Counted from the stretch's first letter, positions 54,743-64,000 are shown. The stretch: 64,000 nt of DNA from Desulfosediminicola ganghwensis (GCF_005116675.2 NZ_CP050699.1:2193001-2257000), one strand, 5' to 3'. Numbers and translations are program-made. The notes: generated by a model from the letters alone, not told the origin.

Positions 54743-56521
54743 ATGTCTGATAATATATTAAAAGGCGGCGAATATCTGATAGCGGAAACTCCTTGTGCGA
54801 GTGTCTTTACTCCGGAGGATTTCTCAGACGAACAGCGACAGATGGGGGAAACCACAGAGCAGTTTGTTCAAAACGAGATTTGGCCTCATGTGGAAGAGAT
54901 TGATAAGCAGGATTTTGATATCGTAGTCAAGGGCTTGCGGCAGTGTGGCGAGCTCGGTCTGTTGATGATGGATGCGCCCGAAGAGTATGGTGGCCTTGAA
55001 CTCGATAAGGCTTCATCAATGCTGGTTGCGGAAAAAATTTCCCAGGGCGGGTCGTTCTCTGTGGCATATACCTGTCACACTGGTATCGGCACCCTGCCAC
55101 TTGTCTATTATGGAACCCCGGCGCAGAAAGAAAAATACCTGGAGAAGCTCATCTCCGGCGAATGGCCTGCCGCCTATTGTCTGACCGAACCGGGTTCGGG
55201 CAGTGACGCCCTTGGTGCTCAGTCGACTGCGACCCTTTCTGAAGACGGGAAGCATTATATTCTGAACGGTACCAAGCAGTTTATTACCAACGGTGGTTTT
55301 GCCGAACTGTTTACGGTTTTCGCCAAGATCGACAAAGAGCACTTCACCGCCTTCCTGGTTGAAAAGTCATTTGACGGTCTGGTGGTTGGTGCTGAAGAGA
55401 AGAAACTTGGTATCAAGGGTTCTTCCACTACCCAGATCATTCTCGATAACTGTAAGGTTCCTGTAGAAAACGTGTTGGGCGAGATCGGCAAAGGGCATAA
55501 GATCGCTTTTAACGTGCTGAACATCGGCCGTTTTAAGCTCGGTGCAGCTGTCGCCGGTGCGTCCAAAATGGCTCTTGTTGAAGGAATCAAGTATGCCAAC
55601 GAGCGCTCTCAGTTCGGCAAGAAAATCTCCAGTTTTGGCGCAATAGGTGAGAAGATCGCCAATATGACAGCCGAGATCTACGCCGCAGAATCTCTGGTCT
55701 ACCGCATGGCCGGTGTACTTGATGAGACCATTGCCAAGATCGACAGATCCGCCGACAATTACTACGAACTGTATCTGAAGGCAATCGAAGAGTACGCCCC
55801 TGAGTGCGGTATCGCTAAAGTCTACTGTAGTGAGGTTCTGCAACGCACCGTGGATGAGGTTGTCCAGATTCATGGTGGGTACGGTTTTGTCAGCGAGTAC
55901 CCTGCAGAACGTTACTATCGCGACGAGCGTATTAACCGGATATTTGAGGGAACCAACGAGATCAATCGTCTGCTCATTCCAGGCATGATCCTCAGAAAAG
56001 CCATGAAAGGTCAGCTGCCGCTGCAGTCAGAGGCAATGAAGGCCTTTGAGTCGCTGATGACCCCGAGTTTCGATGAGATTGACGACTCCATACCTTTTGC
56101 AGCGGAAAAAGCGTTGATCAAGAATCTCAAAACCCTGTTCCTCATTCTCGCCGGCGCTGGTGTCCAGAAGTACATGGATAAGATTGCCGACGAGCAGGAA
56201 ATCCTGATGGCGGCTGCTGATATCGCCATTCAGATCTACGCCCTTGAGAGTGCAGTGCTTCGTGCAGAGAAAATCATGCCGGCCGCAAGCGAGCGTAAGC
56301 AGGAACTGGTGAAAGCCGCAGTGAAAGTCTGTGCATTTACCATGACCGAAGAGGTCAGCAAAGCGGCAAAGCAAGGCGCTTTTTATATCGAAGAGGGCGA
56401 CACCCTGACCATGATCCTCTCCGGTATCCGTAGATTTGCCAAGTACGATGCAACCGGCCTTTTAAAGGCCAAGCGTCTCCTGGCTGCAACTGCCTGTGAA
56501 GAAGAGAAATATCTCTTCTAG
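54743..56521 (+). CDS. Acyl-CoA dehydrogenase, long (VLCAD-like) form
   Basis: 592 residues. The first 400 form a normal acyl-CoA dehydrogenase (YCLTEPGSGSDALG, TNGGFAELFTVFAK, KIHGGYGFVSEYP-like QIHGGYGFVSEYPAERYYRD with the catalytic Glu region RIFEGTNEINRLL), and the last 190 a helical extension as in VLCAD/ACAD9. It introduces the first double bond in acyl-CoA. Followed by a terminator, so it ends the first transcript of the cluster. Confidence 0.93.
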   Translation: MSDNILKGGEYLIAETPCASVFTPEDFSDEQRQMGETTEQFVQNEIWPHVEEIDKQDFDIVVKGLRQCGELGLLMMDAPEEYGGLELDKASSMLVAEKISQGGSFSVAYTCHTGIGTLPLVYYGTPAQKEKYLEKLISGEWPAAYCLTEPGSGSDALGAQSTATLSEDGKHYILNGTKQFITNGGFAELFTVFAKIDKEHFTAFLVEKSFDGLVVGAEEKKLGIKGSSTTQIILDNCKVPVENVLGEIGKGHKIAFNVLNIGRFKLGAAVAGASKMALVEGIKYANERSQFGKKISSFGAIGEKIANMTAEIYAAESLVYRMAGVLDETIAKIDRSADNYYELYLKAIEEYAPECGIAKVYCSEVLQRTVDEVVQIHGGYGFVSEYPAERYYRDERINRIFEGTNEINRLLIPGMILRKAMKGQLPLQSEAMKAFESLMTPSFDEIDDSIPFAAEKALIKNLKTLFLILAGAGVQKYMDKIADEQEILMAAADIAIQIYALESAVLRAEKIMPAASERKQELVKAAVKVCAFTMTEEVSKAAKQGAFYIEEGDTLTMILSGIRRFAKYDATGLLKAKRLLAATACEEEKYLF

Positions 56522-56527
56522 CAGCTC

Positions 56528-56583
56528 AGCACTTCCCGGGCCCCTTCTCCAATCCTCGCGCCCAGGCCCGGGGGGTGCTTTTT
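56528..56583 (+). terminator. Rho-independent terminator after the acyl-CoA dehydrogenase
   Basis: AGCACttCCCGGGCC pairs with GGCCCGGGggGTGCT around a 20-base loop, then TTTTT. Confidence 0.85.
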
Positions 56584-56846
56584 ACACGCTGATACGGTCA
56601 GCTATCCTGTGTCGCCTTTGAGAACCACATACTCAAGGTAGAGTGATTTTCAAGGCTTCTCAGCCAGCAGACCATCTCAACGTGTAAAATCCTCAAAATA
56701 TCTGGGTATGAAACGTGGGGTTTTCCTCCAGAGCAACGACGAGTTAGAGGAAAAGAGCCGTTTCGGCCAAAACCTGGAAATTCCTCCGGGGTTCCTGTGG
56801 TACCGCTTACGCGACCGGTGCCGCGGGAATCCCGGTCTCGGAAAGT

Positions 56847-57788
56847 ATGCTTACGCAACATACAATCAATACACCCTACATTGTCGGACCTGTTCACTGT
56901 TACACTTTAGAGCGTGACGGTGAGTTGCTGCTTTTCGATACCGGCCCCTACACTATGGACGCGATGGGCTTTATGCGTAACAACATAGATCTCAGCCGTC
57001 TTCGCCATATCTTCATTACCCATTGTCATATCGATCACTACGGATTGGCGCATTGGCTCGAAAAAGAGACCGATGCCACCATTTACCTGCCATATCGCGA
57101 CGCCCTGAAAATGGAGCACCATCATGACCGGATGGAGTTGATGTATGACTTGCTGGTCAGTCTGGGGTTTGGGGAATCGTACCTGAGAGAGCTCAGGAGA
57201 ATATTTGAAAGCGGCGTACTGTTTCCACCGTTTCCCAAAGAGTACCAAATAAGCGAAGATTTTATACCAGAGGAACTTGGCATAGAGGTGATCAATTGTC
57301 CCGGTCACTCACAGAGTGACGTGGTCTATGTGGTGGATGATTACGTGGTGACCGGGGATACGTTGCTGCGTGGTATTTTTCAGTCCCCCCTGCTCGATAT
57401 CGACCTGAACACGGGCAAGCGCTTCAAAAACTACGATGCCTACTGCAAAAGCATCGTGAAACTCGCTGCTCTCAACGACTACACGGTACTTCCCGGTCAT
57501 CGTGAGAGTGTAAGCAGTATTGAAGATATCCTGCTCTTTTACATTGATAAGCTGCTGATTCGGGTTGAGCAAATGGTGCCGTTTCGTGATCAGGACAATG
57601 TTTCGTGGATCATAGAAAAGTTTTTCAACAAATCCATGACCGATGTATTTCACATTTACCTCAAAGCATCGGAGATACGTTTTATGCAGGATTTGCTGGC
57701 TGAACCCGAGCAACTGAAAAGATCTCTTGAAACAATAGGTCTGTTTGACAAGGTGGCCGATAAATATGCGCGTGTAGCATTGAAATAA
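56847..57788 (+). CDS. MBL-fold metallo-hydrolase
   Basis: 313 residues. Metal motif THCHIDHYGLAHWL, further His in INCPGHSQSDV and VVTGDTLLRG with the bridging Asp, and VLPGHRES. Many MBL proteins are thioesterase- or glyoxalase-like; the cluster context suggests an acyl-CoA or related thioester substrate, which is inference. The N-terminus is short; a longer in-frame start is not evident. It begins the second part of the cluster and is 13 bases before the flavoprotein gene. Confidence 0.85.
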   Translation: MLTQHTINTPYIVGPVHCYTLERDGELLLFDTGPYTMDAMGFMRNNIDLSRLRHIFITHCHIDHYGLAHWLEKETDATIYLPYRDALKMEHHHDRMELMYDLLVSLGFGESYLRELRRIFESGVLFPPFPKEYQISEDFIPEELGIEVINCPGHSQSDVVYVVDDYVVTGDTLLRGIFQSPLLDIDLNTGKRFKNYDAYCKSIVKLAALNDYTVLPGHRESVSSIEDILLFYIDKLLIRVEQMVPFRDQDNVSWIIEKFFNKSMTDVFHIYLKASEIRFMQDLLAEPEQLKRSLETIGLFDKVADKYARVALK

Positions 57789-57801
57789 CAACGGAGACAA
57801 A

Positions 57802-59802
57802 ATGCACGATCCTTTATTTCAACCCTGGAACATTGGGCAGTTAAGCATCAGGAATCGAATTTTCATGCCGGCTATGCATATGAATATGTGCCGGAATTTT
57901 GAGGTGACTGATCAGATCGTCGACTTTTACCGGGAACGTGCCTTTGGCGGTGCCGGCCTGATAAGTGTCGGTTATGCGACCGTTGACGAATTGTCCGGAA
58001 CCCCGCTGAATATCGGTGCTCACAGTGATGCATTTGTGCCGGGGCTCGCCAGGCTTGCTGCCGCGATCCATGAAGGTGGTGCCCTGGCAACAGTTCAGCT
58101 CAACCATGCAGGGCGATACAACGCTTCGTTCTTCCTCGGCGGTAAAAAGCCGGTGGCGCCTTCACCAGTGCCGTCCCGACTGACCAGGGAGACCCCCCGC
58201 GAGATGACCAGAGAGGAGATCGATGCGACGGTTGCCAGCTTTGCCGATGCGGCGGTTCGGGTAAAGGAGGCAGGGTTTGACCTGGTCGAAATCCTGGCCG
58301 GTACCGGCTATCTCATCAGTTCCTTCCTGTCGCCGTTTACCAATCAGCGTGATGACGAATATGGCGGCAGGCTTGAAAACCGTATGCGCTTTGGTATCGA
58401 GGTGATCAAGGCCGTGAAAGAACGGTTGGCTGGCGCTTGTCCGATATTGGTTCGTATCAACGGCAACGACTACATGCAGGGTGGTATCGGTTCAAAAGAT
58501 ATGCAGGCCTTCGCTGTAGCACTGGTCGAGGCCGGTGTTGATGCCTTGTGCGTCAATGTGGGTTGGCATGAGGCCCAGGTGCCCCAGATTGTGACTAAGG
58601 TGCCGAGAGGTGTGTTCGCTTATATGGCACGTGAGATCAGGGAGAAGGTCGATGTACCCGTCATCGCTTCCCATAGAATAAATGACCCGGCCACAGCCCG
58701 GAGACTCATCAGCCTTGGATATTGCGATGCGGTGGCAATCGGCAGGGCGCTTATCACAGATCCCGAATTTCCGGAAAAAGCACAACGGGGCGAAGAGGAT
58801 CAGATTGTTCACTGTATAGCCTGCGGCCAGGGTTGTTTTGACAACATCTTCAAGATGCGGCCGGTCGAGTGTGTCTGTAACCCGAAAGCAGGTTATGAGA
58901 AAGAACGAAAAATCGAGCTCAGCGACTCTCCTTGCAGGGTAATGGTTGCTGGTGGTGGCGCTGCCGGTATCAGCGCCGCGCTGGCTGCAGCGGAACGTGG
59001 CCACCGGGTAAGCCTCATTGAATCTTCGATGAGGCTTGGTGGCCAGCTGCATCTGGCCGGAGCGCCTCCAGGCAGAAATGAATTTCTGGTCTATGCGAAT
59101 GATCTGAAAAGTAAATTGTCAGCCTCAGGTGTTGAAATTGTGCTGAACACGTCGGTGGATCGGGCGTTGCTTGATGAGCAAAGACCTGATGAACTGATTG
59201 TTGCTACCGGCGGCAAGCCGGTCACTCCGCAGATAGCCGGGGTCGAACAGGATCATGTGGTGCAGGCCTGGGATATTCTATCGGGTAAATACCAGGCGGG
59301 TCGCAGGGTGGTTGTTGTGGGTGGTGGTGCAGTGGGTGTTGAAACGGCACTGAAACTTGCGGAAGAGGGCACATTGAGTGGCGAGGAGTTGAAGTTCCTG
59401 CTTGTGAACCAGGCAGAGGACCCTGCTGAATTGGTCCGCCTGGCCACAGAGGGCGGCCGGGAAATCGTGATGGTCGAGATGCAGGAGAAGGTGGGGACAA
59501 ATTTCGGTAAGACCACCCGCTGGGGCATGTTGCAGGATGTCGCCCGACATCGCGTTCAGGCACTGGCAGCAGCGAAGGTTCTGGAAATTACCGCAACCGG
59601 TGTATGCGTAGAGGTTGAGGGCAATAAACGTGAAATTCCGGCAGACACGGTAGTGCTGGCGGTGGGAACGGCTTCGGAATACTCGCTGAAAGCTGATGCT
59701 GTCGAGCTCGGTATCCGGGTCCGGACCGTGGGGGATGCTTCCCAGCCGGGTACTGTTTTTGAAGCGTGTCACCAGGGTTTTCTGGCAGGACGGGGGATCT
59801 GA
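57802..59802 (+). CDS. 2,4-dienoyl-CoA reductase-like NADH:flavin oxidoreductase (FadH-like)
   Basis: 666 residues, normal for FadH. Residues about 1-330 are an OYE-type TIM barrel (FQPWNIGQLSIRNRIFMPAM, NHAGRY), then a [4Fe-4S] site CIACGQGCFDNIF...CVCNP, then an FAD/NAD-binding domain (VMVAGGGAAGISAALAAAERG, RVVVVGGGAVGVETALKLAE). FadH reduces 2,4-dienoyl-CoA from unsaturated fatty acids. The stop TGA overlaps the next ATG by one base (59802). Confidence 0.92.
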   Translation: MHDPLFQPWNIGQLSIRNRIFMPAMHMNMCRNFEVTDQIVDFYRERAFGGAGLISVGYATVDELSGTPLNIGAHSDAFVPGLARLAAAIHEGGALATVQLNHAGRYNASFFLGGKKPVAPSPVPSRLTRETPREMTREEIDATVASFADAAVRVKEAGFDLVEILAGTGYLISSFLSPFTNQRDDEYGGRLENRMRFGIEVIKAVKERLAGACPILVRINGNDYMQGGIGSKDMQAFAVALVEAGVDALCVNVGWHEAQVPQIVTKVPRGVFAYMAREIREKVDVPVIASHRINDPATARRLISLGYCDAVAIGRALITDPEFPEKAQRGEEDQIVHCIACGQGCFDNIFKMRPVECVCNPKAGYEKERKIELSDSPCRVMVAGGGAAGISAALAAAERGHRVSLIESSMRLGGQLHLAGAPPGRNEFLVYANDLKSKLSASGVEIVLNTSVDRALLDEQRPDELIVATGGKPVTPQIAGVEQDHVVQAWDILSGKYQAGRRVVVVGGGAVGVETALKLAEEGTLSGEELKFLLVNQAEDPAELVRLATEGGREIVMVEMQEKVGTNFGKTTRWGMLQDVARHRVQALAAAKVLEITATGVCVEVEGNKREIPADTVVLAVGTASEYSLKADAVELGIRVRTVGDASQPGTVFEACHQGFLAGRGI

Positions 59803-60320
59803 TGCAACTCTTTGATCTGCTCGACCCGCTGACCACGCGGGCACGGGTATCGAAGGGATGGCTGTGGGTGCTGAACCGTATCGTTATGTGGGTAATTCCG
59901 TTTAATGGAGCACATAATTTTGTTATCGCTGGCATCGGTGAAGATTTCGTGCGCACCAAGGCCCCGTACAGAAGAAAGAACTTCAATCATATCCGCGGAA
60001 TTCACGCCTGCGGTATTGCGACTATAGCAGAATTTTCTGCAGGATTTCTATTGCTGACTCAGCTCGATCCATCCAGGTATCGTTTGATCATGTCCCATAT
60101 GGAAGTTGAGTATACTTACCAGGCTAAAGACGAGATCTATTCGGAATCACGGCAGAGTCTTGATAAACTGAACCGTGATGTGGTGGAACCGTTGAAAAGT
60201 AAGGATCTGGTCACTGTCACCATGGAGAGCAGGGTTACTGACAGTTCCGGCAATAATGTGGCGCTGGCCCACACGACCTGGCAGATCAAAAACTGGCGGA
60301 AAGTGAAGACCAAGGTGTGA
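59802..60320 (+). CDS. DUF4442 hotdog-fold protein
   Basis: 172 residues. The start ATG 59802 overlaps the FadH-like stop (TGATG). The DUF4442 hotdog core reads NGAHNFVIAGIGEDFVRTKAPYRRKN-like sequence, HIRGIHACGIATIAEFSAG and ALAHTTWQIKNWRK. Hotdog proteins include thioesterases and dehydratases acting on acyl-CoA; the actual reaction is unknown. A hydrophobic N-terminal stretch (about 24-33) is short and probably part of the fold. Confidence 0.85.
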   Translation: MQLFDLLDPLTTRARVSKGWLWVLNRIVMWVIPFNGAHNFVIAGIGEDFVRTKAPYRRKNFNHIRGIHACGIATIAEFSAGFLLLTQLDPSRYRLIMSHMEVEYTYQAKDEIYSESRQSLDKLNRDVVEPLKSKDLVTVTMESRVTDSSGNNVALAHTTWQIKNWRKVKTKV

Positions 60321-60363
60321 ATTCCGGACTATTGCCATACAGCAAAAAGCTTAGGAGACTTAA

Positions 60364-62064
60364 ATGTTACTCAATCCAAAGAATTATGATCGTCCCCATA
60401 TTGATGAACGCTATCGTGAGCTGGTGGAGAAAACCATCGAATATTTCGAGACCAAAGGGCTGAATAAGATCAAGGAAGATGATCAGTCCCAGGTCTGGTA
60501 TGAAGATTTTCTGGAATTTATCAAGCATAAGAAGGTATTCGCTACCTTGCTAACTCCTGAAGCGTACGGCAAAGGTGAAACCCGCTGGGATATGTACCGT
60601 ATTAGTGAATATAATGAAATTCTGGCATTTTACGGACTTTGCTACTGGTATGCCTGGCAGGTCACTATTCTTGGTCTTGGCCCTATCTGGATGGGTAAAA
60701 ATGAGGAGCAGAAGCAGTTGACGGCAAAGCTTCTGCAAGAAGGTGGGGTGTTTGCTTTCGGCTTGTCCGAGAAGACCCATGGGGCGGACCTCTACTCTTC
60801 AGAGATGACCCTCACTCCGCAGGAGGATGGCACCTATCTGGCCAACGGTTCGAAATATTATATAGGCAACGGCAACTGCGCGGCCCTGGTCTCCACCTTT
60901 GCCAAGATGGCCGATACCGGTGAGTATGTGTTCTTCACCGTGAACCCAGAGCACCCTGCATATGAATGTGTTAAAAAGATCGACACCTCCGGTGTTCGCC
61001 AGGCCTATGTGGCTGAATATGCCCTGCACGATTACCCAATCACCGAGGCAGATATTCTCTCTGTCGGTGAACATGCCTGGAACTCCTCGCTCAATACCAT
61101 TAATGTCGGCAAGTTTGAACTGGGCTGTGCTTCCATAGGCATTGCCACCCACTCATTTTACGAGGCGCTCAACCATGCGGCCGCACGAAACTTGTATGGT
61201 CGTTATGTGACGGACTTTCCCCATGTGCGTAAGATCTTTGTAGAGAGTTACGCCCGCCTCTGTGCCATGAAGCTGGTGGCCTATCGCTCTGCCGACTATC
61301 TGCGTGTGGCCAGTGACGAAGACCGCCGCTATCTGCTCTTTAACCCCATCGTCAAAATGAAGGTGACCGGCCAGGGGGAAAAGGTGGTGGCGCTCCTGCA
61401 TGAGGTGATTGCAGCCAAGGGCTTTGAGCAGGATACCTATTTCGAGATGGCCATTCGTGATATCGGTATGTTGCCCAAGCTGGAAGGAACCGAGCATGTC
61501 AATATGGCGCTCATCATTAAGTTCGTGAAAAACTATTTCTTCGAGCCGGTAGAGTATCCGGAGGTCGGGAAACAGTGTGAGGCCAAAGATGACAGCTACC
61601 TGTTCAACCAGAAGACCGGCAAGCTGGCCTCTGTGCGCTTTGCCGATTACCGCCGTGCTTACAAAGGTTTTGAAACGGCAAACATCCTGTTGTTCAGATC
61701 ACAGATGGAGCTGTTCAGAAAGCTGCTTATTTCCGCACCACCATCGAAAGAGCAGGCAGCTAATATCGATTATATGCTGAGTGCCGGTGAGCTTTTCACC
61801 CTGGCAGTCTATGCCCAGCTTGTTCTTGAAAACAGTAAGATCAATGGCGTGGACAGCGACCTTCTGGAGCAGATCTTCACCTTCCTGGTGCAGGATTTCT
61901 CCCGGGCAGCCCTGCAGATGATCGTCAGCTTTGACAACAGTCCTGAGCAGGAAGAGATGTATCGGGAAATGCTGAAGAAGCCGGTAAACGACAGCGACAG
62001 TTTTGACAGGGTCTGGCAGAACCAGGTCTATCCCTTGCGGGATACATATGTTATGAATGACTAG
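60364..62064 (+). CDS. Acyl-CoA dehydrogenase family protein (second copy, diverged)
   Basis: 566 residues. Family parts: LTPEAYGKGETRWDMYR, FAFGLSEKTHGADLYSSEM, LANGSKYYIGNGNCAALV, NVGKFELGCASIGIATHSF. It is more like the large uncharacterised acyl-CoA dehydrogenases than VLCAD, and I do not recognise the catalytic Glu with certainty. It lies 43 bases after the DUF4442 gene and 55 before the ferredoxin-like gene. Confidence 0.85.
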   Translation: MLLNPKNYDRPHIDERYRELVEKTIEYFETKGLNKIKEDDQSQVWYEDFLEFIKHKKVFATLLTPEAYGKGETRWDMYRISEYNEILAFYGLCYWYAWQVTILGLGPIWMGKNEEQKQLTAKLLQEGGVFAFGLSEKTHGADLYSSEMTLTPQEDGTYLANGSKYYIGNGNCAALVSTFAKMADTGEYVFFTVNPEHPAYECVKKIDTSGVRQAYVAEYALHDYPITEADILSVGEHAWNSSLNTINVGKFELGCASIGIATHSFYEALNHAAARNLYGRYVTDFPHVRKIFVESYARLCAMKLVAYRSADYLRVASDEDRRYLLFNPIVKMKVTGQGEKVVALLHEVIAAKGFEQDTYFEMAIRDIGMLPKLEGTEHVNMALIIKFVKNYFFEPVEYPEVGKQCEAKDDSYLFNQKTGKLASVRFADYRRAYKGFETANILLFRSQMELFRKLLISAPPSKEQAANIDYMLSAGELFTLAVYAQLVLENSKINGVDSDLLEQIFTFLVQDFSRAALQMIVSFDNSPEQEEMYREMLKKPVNDSDSFDRVWQNQVYPLRDTYVMND

Positions 62065-62119
62065 ATAATTAAGCTGATAGAGTAGTCAATATATATACTT
62101 TGCATTTTCAGGGGTTGAG

Positions 62120-63301
62120 ATGGGTCATCATATTAATGGTAAAGATTCGATAGTTCCGCTGATCGATCGATTGAACAGGTATCCGATCGGTTTGCCCGAT
62201 AATGAAAAACTGCGGCAGATTCTGGCCATTCTCTTTTCTGAAGATGAAGCCTATGTCGGTTCGAGGTTTCCCTTGCAGGAATCGACCATGAAGGAGTTGA
62301 TACGCGCCACCGGCTGGCAGGAAGAGAAGCTGACGCCGGTACTTGATTCCATGGCCGACAAGGGTCTGATAATGGATTTCAAGTATGGCCGTCGTGTCTA
62401 CTACCTGCTCTTGCCCGGCCTGATCGGTTTTTTCGAGCTGACCTTTATGAAGCGTAGGCAGGATCTGCCGGTGGAGGAACTCGCGCAGCTGATGCACGAT
62501 TACCTCTTTGAAGATCCCGATGATTCCATGGGCAATGAATTCTTCAACAGCCCGACTCCGCTGACCCGTTCGCTTACCTATGAAGAACATATTCCGGTGC
62601 ACTCCGAGGTGACAACCTATGAAAGTGCCCGCGATATAATAAAAAAGGCGGGCTATGGTGCGGTGGGCATGTGCTATTGCCGCCACAAGAAGGAGCATCT
62701 CAACAAGAGTTGCGATAAAAATGCTCCGGTGGAAGAGATCTGCATATCACTTGGACATGGGGCAAAGTTCATGGTTCGCCGTGGCTTTGCTGAAGAGAGA
62801 AGTGTCGATGAACTGCTGGCAGTTCTGGATCGTGCCCGGGAATTGAACCTCACTCATATCACTGACAATATCCGCAATAAGCCGTCATTTATCTGCAACT
62901 GTTGTTCATGCTGCTGTGAACTGCTGGGCGGTGTACTGCGTGGTTTTCCAAACGGTGTGGCCAAGGCGAATTTTACCCTGGAGATTGAGGCTGAGAGTTG
63001 TAAAGGATGTGGGTTATGCGCCAAAGCCTGTAATGTTGAAGCGCTTGTCCGTGTGGAAAATCCGGCTGGTGGCAAACCGAAGTTCAAGATGACAGTTGAT
63101 CCGGAGCGTTGCCTTGGCTGCGGTGCCTGTGTATCCGCCTGTAAAACAGACTCCCTGTCAATGGTTCGCGTTGAACGTCCCGAGACTCCGGAGAAGAAAA
63201 AGGATCTCTTTAAACAGATCTTAAAAGAGAAGAAGCGTCTTACTCCATTTGTGATCGAAGGGGTAAAAACAACGGTGATGAGGAAGATTGGTCTCAGTTA
63301 G
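62120..63301 (+). CDS. 4Fe-4S ferredoxin-domain protein with N-terminal winged-helix-like region
   Basis: 393 residues. Residues about 15-120 resemble a winged-helix domain (STMKELIRATGWQEEKLTPVL, MADKGLIMDFKYGRRVYYLL). A Cys-rich centre follows (GMCYCRHKKEH, FICNCCSCCCELL), then two ferredoxin motifs CKGCGLCAKACNVEAL and CLGCGACVSACKTDSL. The two C-x2-C-x2-C-x3-C sites hold two [4Fe-4S] clusters. In this operon it may carry electrons to or from the dehydrogenases or an ETF system; this is inference. Last gene before a terminator. Confidence 0.88.
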   Translation: MGHHINGKDSIVPLIDRLNRYPIGLPDNEKLRQILAILFSEDEAYVGSRFPLQESTMKELIRATGWQEEKLTPVLDSMADKGLIMDFKYGRRVYYLLLPGLIGFFELTFMKRRQDLPVEELAQLMHDYLFEDPDDSMGNEFFNSPTPLTRSLTYEEHIPVHSEVTTYESARDIIKKAGYGAVGMCYCRHKKEHLNKSCDKNAPVEEICISLGHGAKFMVRRGFAEERSVDELLAVLDRARELNLTHITDNIRNKPSFICNCCSCCCELLGGVLRGFPNGVAKANFTLEIEAESCKGCGLCAKACNVEALVRVENPAGGKPKFKMTVDPERCLGCGACVSACKTDSLSMVRVERPETPEKKKDLFKQILKEKKRLTPFVIEGVKTTVMRKIGLS

Positions 63302-63335
63302 TCCTATATCGTAGTTTCAAGTCATATTGCACTCC

Positions 63336-63385
63336 CAAAGCCCCTCGGATCCCGCCTGAATTTTTAATATCCTTGGGGCTTTTTA
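63336..63385 (+). terminator. Rho-independent terminator of the cluster
   Basis: AAAGCCCCTcGGAT and ATCCTtGGGGCTTT pair around an 18-base loop, followed by TTTT. Confidence 0.8.
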
Positions 63386-63547
63386 TCGCTTTATTCCAGT
63401 TGTGTCCGGATTTGTATTTTTCTTATGTTTTTCAGCATATACTCTAGCCCTGCAATGGTATTGTAATGTTTTATTAATCTTCATCTAACCTCGTCGTAGA
63501 AAGGTAAATGTTTTAAGATACTTAAACTCTACACAAGAGGAACAGGG

Positions 63548-64000
63548 ATGAAAAAGACTATTGTTCGTGGAGCAATTGCGCTGGGATTAGTGTGTTTTGC
63601 AGGGCTTGGGACTTCATGTAAAAAGGATGTCGATACCACCGCGCTTGAGATCAATAACCCGAACTTCGGTGGGGGGAAGGTGCTTCTGTATACCACTGGC
63701 GGTGAGTTCAAAGGTGCGGCACATGTTGGCAATCTTCCGGATATGGTGGCTTTCCTGCCTTCAGGTGATGGCTTGATTGTTGCCAATGAGGGGGAACCAA
63801 AGGATGACTACTCTGTTGATCCGATTGGTTCTATCAGCATAATTACCTTAAATCCACGGCTTGATGGTCTGGTCCAGGATGTTACTACACTCAACTTTGA
63901 TGGTGTGGCTATTCCATGGGATGTACGAATCAAGCCTGGTGCGACACCAATTGCCGACCTCGAGCCTGAGTATGTGGCAGTAAATGAAGATGGTACCAAG
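63548..64000 (+). CDS. Choice-of-anchor I family lipoprotein, partial (runs off the window)
   Basis: At least 151 residues. The signal peptide (VRGAIALGLVCFAGLGTSC) has lipobox LGTSC, so it is a lipoprotein. The following GNLPDMVAFLPSGDGLIVAN and GEPKDDYSVDPIGSISIITL match choice-of-anchor I proteins, beta-propeller-like proteins often found near alkaline phosphatases. AGAGGAACAGGG precedes the ATG. AT-rich TGTAATGTTTTATTAAT at about 63461-63477 vaguely resembles a PhoB box, which would fit phosphate control but is weak. Confidence 0.8.
   Translation, partial: MKKTIVRGAIALGLVCFAGLGTSCKKDVDTTALEINNPNFGGGKVLLYTTGGEFKGAAHVGNLPDMVAFLPSGDGLIVANEGEPKDDYSVDPIGSISIITLNPRLDGLVQDVTTLNFDGVAIPWDVRIKPGATPIADLEPEYVAVNEDGTK

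Overview
The window looks like a chromosomal segment of a sulfate-reducing-type Desulfobacterota bacterium, most plausibly a Desulfobulbales relative. This is inferred from gene content and not from a marker gene: a tungsten/molybdenum aldehyde:ferredoxin oxidoreductase, a 12-heme periplasmic cytochrome, a selenocysteine-containing gene, and a large fatty-acid oxidation cluster that includes a ferredoxin-type iron-sulfur protein. G+C looks close to 50 % in the core genes and lower in the insertion-sequence (IS) region.

Layout. 305-6238: a co-directional set with a 42-aa membrane peptide, a large permease, a NERD-like membrane protein, an iron alcohol dehydrogenase, an aldehyde:ferredoxin oxidoreductase, then a selenoprotein gene (in-frame TGA followed by a SECIS-like hairpin) and a tRNA-Phe gene. 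6759-24641: scattered single genes on both strands (glutamate/dicarboxylate symporter fused to a binding protein, ChaA antiporter, PP2C phosphatase, gamma carbonic anhydrase, RidA, patatin lipoprotein, HD-GYP regulator, EEP lipoprotein plus DUF5329, DUF554, Tat-exported multicopper oxidase with a long structured leader), separated by unusually long gene-poor gaps holding degenerate repeats. 25390-33699: an MBL-fold gene with two compensating frameshifts, a DUF3604 gene, a remnant of a second MBL gene, and a nest of four IS copies that can be unpicked to the base: an IS4-family element with an 11-bp target duplication, and an IS110-type gene split by an IS3-family element that is itself split by a second IS110-type element. 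34453-47798: small cysteine-rich proteins, an M28 peptidase, an AidB-like flavoprotein, a TPR protein, a phosphatase/methyltransferase/phosphoesterase set, the 12-heme cytochrome, methylglyoxal synthase and others. 47898-63301: YbaK, then the fatty-acid cluster (acyl-CoA ligase, hydroxyacyl-CoA dehydrogenase/enoyl-CoA hydratase, thiolase, acyl-CoA dehydrogenase; then MBL hydrolase, dienoyl-CoA reductase-like flavoprotein, DUF4442 hotdog protein, second acyl-CoA dehydrogenase, ferredoxin-like protein). The window ends inside a lipoprotein of the choice-of-anchor I type.

How the genes work together. The first block suggests uptake and oxidation of an alcohol to its aldehyde and on to the carboxylic acid with reduced ferredoxin. 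The last block activates and beta-oxidises fatty acids; the ferredoxin-like protein is a candidate electron link. The signals I rate highest are the selenoprotein, the nested insertion sequences with a possible bridge-RNA locus, the structured leader of the multicopper oxidase gene, and two families of small dispersed repeats.
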